This document shows, piece after piece, positions 35,625-45,089 of a DNA stretch of 64,000 nt (its first letter is position 1; each line of letters opens with the position of its first letter). The notes under the pieces are model-generated. The model searched no databases. It was not told the DNA's origin and saw only the letters and a program-made list of their open reading frames with translations. Origin of the DNA: Vicugna pacos (taxonomy: Eukaryota > Chordata > Mammalia > Artiodactyla > Camelidae); NCBI RefSeq assembly GCF_048564905.1, contig NC_133007.1, positions 23,124,001 to 23,188,000 of the forward strand, given 5' to 3'. The position numbers and the translations under genes are program-made.

Positions 35625-36010
35625 ATTTTTTAACAGCTTTATTGAGACAGAATTCATGTACCATACAAGTCAACCATTTAAAGAGTCCAGCTTGATGTCT
35701 TTTAGTATATTCACATAGTTATGCACCCATCACTACAACTGATTTTAACATGTTATTAGTCTAAGAAGTTAATCTACACCCTTAGCCAACACTCCCCAAC
35801 CTCCCCACCCCACTCATCCTGAGGCAATTACTAACCTACTTTCTGTCTCTATAGATTTGCCTACTCTGGACATTGCACATACATGGAAACATAAACGATG
35901 TGGTCCTTCATCACTGGCTTCTTTCAGTTAGTATGTTTTCAAGGTTCATCCAAGATTGTAGCTTGTATCAGTACTTCATTTCTTTAAATGTGGCAGAATT
36001 CTGAAGTTTA
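35625..36010 (-). mobile_element. Old L1M 3' end, nested
   Basis: A second old L1 3' UTR (TTAACAGCTTTATTGAGACAGAATTC, TTTTAGTATATTCACATAGTTATG). It lies between the ORF1-like block on its left and a possible 5' UTR on its right, so it probably inserted into that older element. Confidence 0.7.
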
Positions 36011-36044
36011 TATATGTCTTCTCTTGATCTTATGACTCGTCAGA

Positions 36045-36949
36045 TCAGAACCAGGACACATCTGTTGTTCTCCTGAAGGTGGTGCTGTAGCTCAGCTTTG
36101 TGCTTTTTCCCTTGCCCTTAGAGTCTTTCCTGTTTTCTGCTTGCCCTCCCTGTCCACCACCACTTACCCTCAAAGCCACCTCAGGACTGTGCGCAAGATG
36201 CTGGCTGAAGAGCTGGGGAGAGTGTGGGCTTGGCCCTTGGGGTATTGAGGGTGCCTGTGGGCCAGCTGGCGGAATCTTCAAGTGGGGTTTTTCAAGTAGC
36301 TTGTGGGTGGATTTGCTGCTAGAGTCTTAAACTCAGTCAACAGAACCCAAATCCTTAAAGTGCTTTTAAATATTCTTATCTCCTTTTCCCCATCTCCTCT
36401 CCCCACCCAGTCATGACCTACCCAGTCATGAAAGGCCTGCGTAGTACCCTGGGTGCTCTGAGAGAGAAACAGCTTTCTCCAGCAGCATCCCATACAGCTG
36501 GGGAACCTGAGCACTCTCATTTCTCTCCCTTTTCCCCTCAGGGGAGGTTGTCACCATCTAGTTCCAAACTATGCCACCTTAGCGGAGGGAATATCACTGA
36601 CAAATTTTCTCTTACGCTGTCGAATGCATTTAAACTTGTATTTTTTTTCTCTCTTTTCTGCTCCAATAGAATGCTGAGATCTATCCTCAGTAAACTGACA
36701 CTTCTGCAAAGGCTTTATAATCCTTGGGTCTCTGCCCAAGCCGGTACTTCGGAGGTGCTCCCCAACTGCAACCAAGGGGGTTGAAGCCAGTTCACAGACT
36801 CCTGTCATTTCCATAGCTCATAACCACGTCTATCCACCTATTATCCAATGCACAGATGGGAAGTCCTCCTCCTGGGTCTTCTGGTGTATAGTACTAGATC
36901 CCCCAACTCCCAAAGAGGTACTTTTCTCATAGATGGATACTGAATTTTA
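36045..36949 (-). other. Probable 5' part of the HAL1/L1M element
   Basis: GC-richer sequence with no clear coding content despite 80-123 codon frames on both strands. By position and base composition it could be the 5' UTR of the element to its left; this is inference. Confidence 0.35.
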
Positions 36950-37083
36950 GCTGATATAAAAATGACAAAAAGCCTATGGAAGCTGTACACCAGAAATTGA
37001 CACAACATTGTAAACTGACTGTATACATATATAAAAAAAAAGAATTGATAGTTTTTCAGATGTAAAAATAAAGACTATGGAAG
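36950..37083 (+). mobile_element. Very short L1 3' tail with long imperfect direct repeats
   Basis: About 60-70 bp of L1 3' terminus (CTGTACACCAGAAATTGACA at 36983, then AACATTGTAAACTGACTGTA) ending in an A run near 37043. The flanks are similar: TATGGAAG closes both a left segment (to about 36981) and a right one (to about 37083), each preceded by GAATT...GAT-TAAAAAT. This looks like a diverged target duplication of about 40 bp. Confidence 0.7.
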
Positions 37084-37817
37084 CAGCAAGGATACACAAA
37101 AATTTCTTTTGACTCAGATATGGGCCAGTTTATTTAAAGTGGATTTGCCCAATAAGACCTCCAAAAGATGTGACTCAGAAAATTGGTGGACTTTCAGAAT
37201 TAAGAGGCAGATTCACAAGCTGTCAGCCAGATGCAGCTTCAACCCTGTCACCAAAAAAAGAAGTTATAAAAACCCCAAGGAAAAACTCCAAGGGAATTCT
37301 TCCAGAAACTCAGGAAAGTTCAGCACATGACAAAGACTCAGTACACACCTGCAAAGCCCTGGAAGCAGCCAGAGAGTGACAGTAGCATCACGTAAGAACT
37401 TCCCCCACTTCTTCCTTCTCTCTCCCCAGTGTAGTCCTTGAGCACCAGTCACAAAAGTTAGTAGAGAGAGCAGTGATAGCTGACAGAGCTGATATACAAG
37501 TCAACTTCCATTGGCCGGATGCAGACTTCACCGATTAAGTAATTCCAATGCAAGACAAGGGGAAATATTTAGCATTAAATAAAATTTAGAGCTTTAGTTA
37601 TCACAGTAAACTTGACATATAGATTTGAGAAACTACCTGAGATTCTACCTCAGGAACTGAAAAATAATACCTTACAGATTGGCATAAAGGGACTATGAGA
37701 AAAACAGAGTTTATGACACATATCTCAGAGAGATTTATCACTTCAATGAGTTAGTTACAGATATAATATGCATGTGAAAAAGCAGAGCTCTGTTCATTAC
37801 AGAATCTGAACTGAATT
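37084..37817. other. Region 3' of OR10R2, unassigned
   Basis: No gene is recognised. Two overlapping plus-strand frames (73 and 69 codons, 37109-37379) are Lys/Ser-rich without a known domain. The 3' UTR of OR10R2 presumably lies at the right end. Confidence 0.4.
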
Positions 37818-38804
37818 TCAGTTATATAATTTTAGAGATCCTTTCTTCCCCAACACTTTTCTAATAGCAACTTGGACATCCTTGTTTCTGAGACTGTATA
37901 CCATGGGGTTTAATAATGGAGTGACAATTGTGTATGTTACCGTTACCAGCCTGTCTTTGTTGGACACATAGTTTGCCGTTGGCCTCAGGTAGATGTAGGA
38001 GGCACAGCCATAGTGAACAATAACAACAGTGAGGTGAGAAGCACAGGTGGAAAAAGCTTTCCGCCTGCCTTCAGCAGAGGGAGTCTTCAGGATAGTCCTC
38101 AGAATGCAGATGTAAGAAACACAGATAAACAAAAATGGGACCACGAGTACAAGAATCCCACAGATGAATATGACAAATTCATGAACATCTGTATTGGTGC
38201 AAGCCAGACGAATGACTGGTGAGATGTCACAGAAGTAATGATTGACTTTGTTGGCACTACAGAAAGGGAGGCTGAAAACTAAATACACTACTGTTAGTGA
38301 GGCCAAGAACCCGCCGATCCCACAGGTGGCTCCCAGTTTTCCACACACCTGCCAACTCATAAGGATAGGGTAATGCAGAGGGCGACAGATGGCAGCGTAA
38401 CGATCATAGCCCATCACTCCCAGCAGCAGCCAGTTGGTGATAGCAAAACCAAGGAAGAAGAACATTTGGGTAGCACAACAGGTAAAGGAGATTGTCCTGG
38501 CCACAGAAAGAAGATTGGTGAGCATCTTGGGTAGAAGGACAAACGTGTAGAAAGTCTCTGATGTTGAGAGAATGCCAAGGAAGAAGTACATTGGTGTGTG
38601 GAGGCTTTTATCCAAGCAGATAACACTAACAATAGTGACATTGCCACTGAGAATGACTAGGTACAGAAAAAGGAAAACCACAAAAAGGGCAAGCTGGATC
38701 TCACCCAGGCTCGAAAAACCCAGCAATAGGAATTCAGTGACCATTGTGAGGTTTTCTGCCAAGACCTGAAAAGAAGAGGAAAGAATAAATGCGTTATGGT
38801 ACAT
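37818..38804 (-). CDS. OR10R2: Olfactory receptor OR10R2
   Basis: Intact olfactory receptor GPCR exon. Signatures: GN in TM1 (LSGNVTIVS), HTPMYFFLGILSTSETFYTF (TM2), MGYDRYAAIC (TM3), HYFCDISPVIRLAC (loop 2 Cys), KAFSTCASHL (TM6) and NPMVYSLRN (TM7). The C-terminus LGKKGSLKLYN matches my memory of human OR10R2. The start is uncertain: the frame runs 5' to a TTG at 38819, the first ATG is at 38804 (328 aa), and the next is at 38744 (308 aa, starting MVTEF). A strong acceptor (CCTCTTCTTTTCAG) falls between them at 38766, so a spliced mRNA would use 38744 or an ATG from an upstream exon. The position aligned with the ATG of the paralog at 4309 is not an ATG here. The N-glycosylation site NLT is retained only with the longer N-terminus. 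The body is full-length and unbroken. Confidence 0.88.
   Translation of the reverse strand: MYHNAFILSSSFQVLAENLTMVTEFLLLGFSSLGEIQLALFVVFLFLYLVILSGNVTIVSVICLDKSLHTPMYFFLGILSTSETFYTFVLLPKMLTNLLSVARTISFTCCATQMFFFLGFAITNWLLLGVMGYDRYAAICRPLHYPILMSWQVCGKLGATCGIGGFLASLTVVYLVFSLPFCSANKVNHYFCDISPVIRLACTNTDVHEFVIFICGILVLVVPFLFICVSYICILRTILKTPSAEGRRKAFSTCASHLTVVIVHYGCASYIYLRPTANYVSNKDRLVTVTYTIVTPLLNPMVYSLRNKDVQVAIRKVLGKKGSLKLYN
38766..38786 (-). promoter_or_regulatory. Splice acceptor inside the extended OR10R2 frame
   Basis: On the minus strand, TTCTTTCCTCTTCTTTTCAG ends at 38766, giving a coding exon that begins GTCTTGG. It is pyrimidine-rich and consensus-like, and it decides which start codon is usable. 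Confidence 0.65.
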
Positions 38805-38824
38805 GGATATAAAAATCAATAATA

Positions 38825-39165
38825 TGCAGGCTTGTGTTCCTTTCTGGAGGTGCTAGGAAAGAATCTTGCCTTTTTCCAGTTTTTAGCTGCCTCTGGTTCA
38901 TGGTCCCCTTCTTCCTTTTTCAAATCCAGGAAAGTTGCATCTCCTTCTCTGTTTCTGATCCTGTCTTCCGCTTTTGAGAACACTGTGATTACATGGTCAC
39001 ACACGAATAATGTAAAATAGTCTCTCTAGCTGAAGGTCAGAGGATGAGCAAATTTAATTCTATCTCCAATCTTATTTCTCCTTTATCATGTAACCAACCT
39101 ATTTACATGTTTCTGGAGTTGATACATGGACACCTTTGAAAGACCATTATTCTGTCTACTACAAG
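38825..39165 (-). mobile_element. MaLR-type LTR just upstream of OR10R2
   Basis: Reverse complement of an old MaLR-like LTR: GTTCCTTTCTGGAGGTGCTAGG, GCCTTTTTCCAG, GTGATTACATGG and CCATTATTCTGTCTACTACA at its outer edge. LTR sense is the same as the OR transcription. It is an old fossil with no internal region nearby. Confidence 0.7.
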
Positions 39166-39185
39166 CAGGAACACACAGTGTGAAA

Positions 39186-40560
39186 ATGAAACAAAGAAAA
39201 CTATTTTTAATAGCATAAAAATATTAGGATCAAATTTAACAAACGGGGTGCAAGACATATACACAGAAAACCACCAAACATTACTGAGAGAAATTAAAGA
39301 AGATTTAATTAAATGAAGAGACCACCCATGTTCATGGGTTGAAGACTCAACATTATGAGGAAATTATGAGCAAAGGGATCACTATGTTCAACACAGACTT
39401 TTTGGTAAAAAGTCACAAAGTGATCATAAAATTAATATGGAAGGAAATAGAATAGCTAAAATAATTGTGAAAAAAGAAGAGTAAAGATGGAGGATTTATA
39501 CTTCCCGATTGCAAAATTCACCCTAAATGATGCACTAATTAAGAAAGTATGACACTGGCATACAGTTATACATACAGACAATGGTCAGAAGTGAGAGTTC
39601 AGAAACACACACTTCAAAAGGTACCATTATGAAACATAAGAAAACACCACACAGAGAAAAATATATCTGCAAAGCATATGTCCAGTAAGGGATTTATGGC
39701 TAAAATACATACATAATATTTAACAATTAAAATAAGAGAAGCATGCAGGTTAAAAAATGGGCAAACTCTTTCAAGAGACATTTCATCAAAGTATATCAGT
39801 AGCTAGTAGGTATGTGAACATATGTTCAGCATCATTCATTATTAGGGAAACGCAAATTAAACCATAGTGAGATGACTGTTTCCATGCACCAGAATGATTA
39901 TACTTAAGATAGACACGAAAAGGTGCTGGTGGGGATGTAGATGGACCAAACCTTTCATATTTTGCTGATGGAAATGTAAAATTATGCAGTCACTTTTGAA
40001 AAAGTTTAGCAGTTTCTTATGGTAAATACAAGTTTACCTAATGACACAAAGATTTTATTCCCAGGAATATACCAGAGAAGTGAATACTATCCACATAAAT
40101 ATTTTCATGTGAATGTTCCTAGGAGCATTACTCATAACACTCAAAAGAAAAAAATCTATCCAGCTGTCTATCAATTTATGAACAAATACATTTATGGACA
40201 AGTAAAATCTAATATGCCCATGAAATTGAATACTGTTCAGCAATAAAAGAAATGAACTATGGTATATACCACAACATAAATTATCTTCAAAAGCATTATG
40301 CTAAATGATGGTAGACTAGTGCGAAAGACCACACACTGGAAATTCTATTTATATGAAACGTTCAGGAAAGGAAAATATATATCAGCAGAGAGCAGATTGG
40401 TTGTAACCTTGGGATGAGGACAGAATGGAATTTGACAGCAAACAAGTAAGAGGTATCTTTTGGAGATGACGAAAATGTCCTAAAATTTGATTGTGGTAAT
40501 AATCACACAACTCTATCAATTTGTACAAATAAAATGCATGAATATCAGCTATTTTTAAAA
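39186..40560 (+). mobile_element. Old L1 3' half
   Basis: L1 ORF2 sequence in order: AACCACCAAACATTACTGAGAG, GAAGAGACCACCCATGTTCATGG, ACACTGGCATACAG, GGGATTTATGGCTAAAATA, then AAAAGGTGCTGGTGGGG, ACTGTTCAGCAATAAAAG and a 3' end near 40555. It has internal deletions and is oriented opposite to the OR. Confidence 0.85.
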
Positions 40561-41839
40561 GGTTATTTTGAAGGATATTTAGATACATTGATGATTAAAA
40601 TTTTCATATATTTACCTATTTTAATCACTAAATGGAGACCTTTGGAACATTAGAATCCATTTAATTTTCACTGTTTTGAGTCTTTCTTTGGGATGTTTAA
40701 GTGTTTCTGGGACACATCACAGATCTTCAAAACATTTTGGTTAAATAATTTTAAATATAAATTATTTACATTTCTAGTGTGCCAATTTAAGATTTACCAT
40801 GATAATAATGCTCAACCCAGCTTCAAACCCCAATTAATATAGCCATAAATATATACAAAAAATAGAAGTGAAGATTCTATACCTGACCAGAGGATTGAAA
40901 CATTTTTATAAAACATCAGAAATTTAGAACTAGAGCACTAAATTAAAGGGAAACAGAAATAGAAAATAATACAAATAAAATACTATAGAAAACAGAAAAA
41001 TACTAAAATATATACAAATATACACAAATACACTGTATCTTTGAAAAAAAAATGGCAAAACATACAAGCCACTACTACTTTAGCTTGAAAAAAAGAGAAA
41101 AGATAGAACACACAATATACAAATATACAAAGCACAAAATGACAAGGCAAACAACCATTTTAGGAAAGAAATGTTCAAATCTCAGAATCATTTGTATAAA
41201 TCTTCACAAGGAAACTTGAAAATCTAGATGAAATGAATAATTTTCTGGAAAAATAATTCCCAGTCAAAGTAAAAATGGTTATTGATTATAAGCACATCTC
41301 TTTAGAAAAATAAAGGATATTATTGGACAGCTAGTCCTCAAAAAATCTCTAGTATACCTGAACTGTTTCATAGAGAAATTAAACAAAGCTTCAAAAATGA
41401 GATGATCTCAGTGCCACATACACTGTCCCTAAAATATGATAATAGCTCAATAAATACTTTTTTAATAAATAGAAAAAACTCTGTGTAAATCTCCAACTCA
41501 TATAATGTTCAAAAAAAATTCTTGTGGATATGTCAATAAAAAATGCAAAAAAAAATCAGAAAAAAGATATTAGTTGGTGGAAAAATTGAAAAGTTAAGCT
41601 TAACGCTAAGGAAGGATTATCAGAGTAGTAAATAACCAACAATTTGACTGTATAAAATAACATATTTTCAACAAAAGGACAATCAGAAATACTAGAGGAC
41701 AAACAATAAATAAAAATTATCAAAGCTATATTCAAAATGTTAATAATAATAAAAATTTTATTCCAAACTGATGGAGAAAATAATAACTTCTAGTGTAGAA
41801 ATTGGATTAAGCATATGGTTTATAAAATAAAAATAAAAT
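40561..41839. other. AT-rich stretch, possible old L1 ORF2
   Basis: Very AT-rich. 41160-41460 is weakly like L1 ORF2 (AATCTAGATGAAATGAATAA, CATAGAGAAATTAAACAAAGC) but too diverged to be sure. No gene is seen. Confidence 0.4.
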
Positions 41840-42985
41840 GCATCACATATATAAAAATTAGTTTTACTGCATTTAAAACATTATGCAAGTTAAACTAAAA
41901 GATCACTTACACTCATCAAATTAGCAGTAGTGATATGAATTATATGACCAGCCTGTCATATAAGTATTTGATAATAGGATTCACAATTGGTTATAATTTT
42001 ATGGAAAGAAATTCATCAAATTGTATTAAGGTCACTGAATATATTCATTCAATTTTTCCAGTAATTTCATTTTTGAAAATCTATCCTACTGTAGCAGATT
42101 TCTGCATGAAGATGTATTTATAGTAAAGAAACATTTTGTAGTCATAATATGAACTAATAGTACTAAGTTTAAGAAGTCAGTGTTACATAGTGGGTGAGAG
42201 TATGGAACCTGGAGACAGGTAGCTTGGATTTGGGTCCCAGTTTTTCCACGTGGTGACTGTGTGTCCATGAAAAAGTTACTCTGCTACAGTTTCTTTATCT
42301 GAAACACGGCAGCTGTGAGTATTCGATGTACTTGCACATGTAAAGTGCTTAAAATATCACCCATTATGTAGGAAGCACGCTGCTAGAGGTGCGATTTTTT
42401 TTTGACTATCATTTTTTGTTGTTGTTGCTGGGTTGGTTCCTCTCTAAACAAATCAGCCATTCCAAGACAGTGATTTTGAAACTCTATGCCTATCCCATCA
42501 CTGAGGTTACAGAATCAAGTTAATGGTCAACACCAGCAGTTTTAATACACAAACAGAATAGATGAGACAGAGAAACCATTGGAGAAAGTACAGAATATAT
42601 GAGTGATCCTTCTTGGAAGTGAATCTTCTCTTTCACATGGAGTGTGTGCACGCGCACGTGCACGTTAGGTTGGAATTAAAACGTATTTCTCACTCTGTCT
42701 TGCAGATAGATCTATGACCATAGCAAATATGGCAGAAATGAGCTGACAAGTTTGTTGGAAAATGAACTTTTTCTTACCTTTTCAGGACCCCTGATCCCCA
42801 TATCTGCTGTTTTTGACGTGACTGATTATTCTCTAGAAGCAGAAGAGGAATCTGAAGAGAATCAATATTGCTGAAAACGAAAAACATGTATATATTCATG
42901 ACACTTTTTATTTTCAGCATTGTTTGCCTTTCCTTTTTTATGATAGGGCCTGAAGGGGAAAATTAAGGGGAAAAAAATCATTCAA
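41840..42985. repeat. Duplicated upstream block, copy B
   Basis: Same-orientation homologue of 10263-11710, with shared landmarks and a shared MIR. It lies 3.0-4.2 kb upstream of OR10R2, whereas copy A lies 5.0-6.5 kb upstream of the OR10R-like gene. The roughly 2-kb difference is largely the size of the 1.48-kb L1 at 8785-10262, partly offset by the L1 and MaLR insertions on this side. Confidence 0.85.
42185..42385 (+). repeat. MIR SINE inside copy B
   Basis: Same MIR insertion as at 10930-11150: GGTGAGAGTATGGAACCTGG, TTTGGGTCCCAGTTTTTCCA, AAAGTTACTCTGCTACAG. Its presence in both copies dates the MIR before the duplication. Confidence 0.8.
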
Positions 42986-43065
42986 GGCAGGAATCTATAG
43001 ATTTTTGCTTCCACTTCCTTTGATCTGGGAAGACCAACTGGAGAGTCATTTGGGCAGTAAGGATA

Positions 43066-43090
43066 CATATATATATATATATATATATAT
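43066..43090. repeat. TA microsatellite
   Basis: About 12 uninterrupted TA units. Confidence 0.9.
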
Positions 43091-44781
43091 TTGTCATGCA
43101 GCTGGTAAAGTTATTAAATGAGCAAAGAAGCTAGAAATAGATTCATATTGTGAAGAAAGTACTAGATATGAGATAAAAAGACACAAATTCATATTCTTAT
43201 TTCAGCATTTTCTTTGAGTAAGTAATTAAATCTTCCTAAATCTCAATTTTCTCCTCTGAAATTTAGAATATTATGAGGATTAACAGACAGCAGAAATTAA
43301 AATGCAGCCTGGAATTACACATAAGAAGCCTTAATAATTTCCTTCTTTGCTTCCTTCTGGAGATTGATACTACAGATACCTCCTGTGACCGACCATTCTG
43401 CAGTATCTCTAAAGTTTCTCCTTTCTCCTAAACTTAAAATCTTCACCTCAACATTATCTTGGATCCACATCCAGCTACTTTCCTTGTTACCACCCCCCGA
43501 TCTTTGTATATCATGTATACATAGACTACTTTTGTAAAATATCTTGACAATTTCTGAACTGGACATAAGATAAAAGGCATAATTAGTTGTTATCTATGAG
43601 ACAGCATAAATATACTCTGACATTTTAGATAATTTAATGAGTCATTTTCCTTAAGCTATCTATGAAATAAGGAAGCCCAGGTCACCAGTGTGAAAGAGTT
43701 TCATGTTCCCCAAAATATGAGTCCTGGGCTCCAGGGGAATGCAGTTGCCCTGTCTTTTATAATTTGCTGTATATAGCACCATTCCCAGTATTCCCATACA
43801 GATCTTCCTCCAGTTCTCTTAAAATTGTTCAAACCAATGACAAAAGACTCACCACTACACTCCCAAGCACAGTGCTCACTGGGCCCCCCATCTGAATGGC
43901 CTAACCTAGCTACAACCTTAATGAGTTATTAATGGGCATTTTTCTGGTTATGAGCATTAATGTAAATGTCCTGATTGGTAATTTCACTACCCAGCACCCT
44001 AGGGAGCCATTACCGCATTGCTCCTGAAACAGGTCCTGCCTTCCCTCTACAGGGCACTATGATCCAAGAGGGAAATGGACCTCAAGAATCTCTTGCCAAA
44101 GAACGAATCACACAATAGTCTAGGGGAATTTGTTAGTTTTCTAGTTTAGACTCCCTAGGGAGGTGGCTCATTGGAAATCCAGAGGCTGCTTGACACTCAG
44201 CAGGAAAGACCTGGCATCCCCTCCCATGGGCTTCCCCTGTAGTTTTTCATCCCTTGGTTGGAGGCAAGAATTTCCTGTGCTCCATCCTGCACTCTAGCCT
44301 CTATTTCAAAGAGGAAGAATATGTTTTGAGAAATGATAGAGCAATGGGCTGGCATAGCTGCAGCAGCGATAGCAGCAGAAAGCAACTCCAGGAGGTGCAA
44401 CGTAGCATGGGAATTCTCACTTGAAGGGCCTAGAGACACCATTTACGTATTTGTTCATTCCAGAAGCGTACACTTAGTTCTAACTTTCATTATGAAATGT
44501 TTTCTATTCAGGCGATGTGGGCTCAAATAAGGATAGTTCCCCCTTAGGAAATGTAATTCCTATTGGAGGAGGCAAAGAAAGCTTTGACTGCACTGTGCCC
44601 TGATGAAGGGCTACAAGAGAGATGTGCATGTAAAATGTGTATGTCACCCTGAGAGCACGTGGCGGAGAAATGTGAGTTAGGTTATGGAGGTTAATAAGGC
44701 CTTCTTAGGAGTGTTTATGCTTGAGTGAAGTTTTAGAGGCAGAATAGTGGGTAGACAATTAATGAAACAGAATAAATTTGA

Positions 44782-44784
<3 letters not shown>

Positions 44785-44817
<33 letters not shown>
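44785..44817. repeat. GT microsatellite
   Basis: About 16 GT units with one early interruption. Confidence 0.9.
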
Positions 44818-44818
<1 letters not shown>

Positions 44819-45089
44819 AAAGGTAATGAGACATTAAGCAGAACATCATTTGGGACAATGAGTACTTTGGTAAGAATTTTAACTTAAGGAGTTAAAATAT
44901 GCCTTCAAATCCATTAGAAAGTATTGAAGAATTTATAATCCGAGACATTATCTGATGAGACTTTTATTTTATGAAGATAATGATGATATTACTGATGATA
45001 ATAATTGATAGGACTGACTTTAACGAAATGACAGAATAGTCATCTTTTTACCATCTTTCTCCCAAAGAACACTGATTTTGAAAATCACC

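Larger units (their letters stand above)
42986..45089. other. Unassigned stretch with two microsatellites
   Basis: It contains a (TA)n repeat at 43066-43090 and a (GT)n repeat at 44785-44817. 43130-43300 is weakly MIR-like. 44640-44760 and 44880-45010 may be diverged L2. The 83- and 81-codon minus-strand frames show no domain. Confidence 0.45.
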
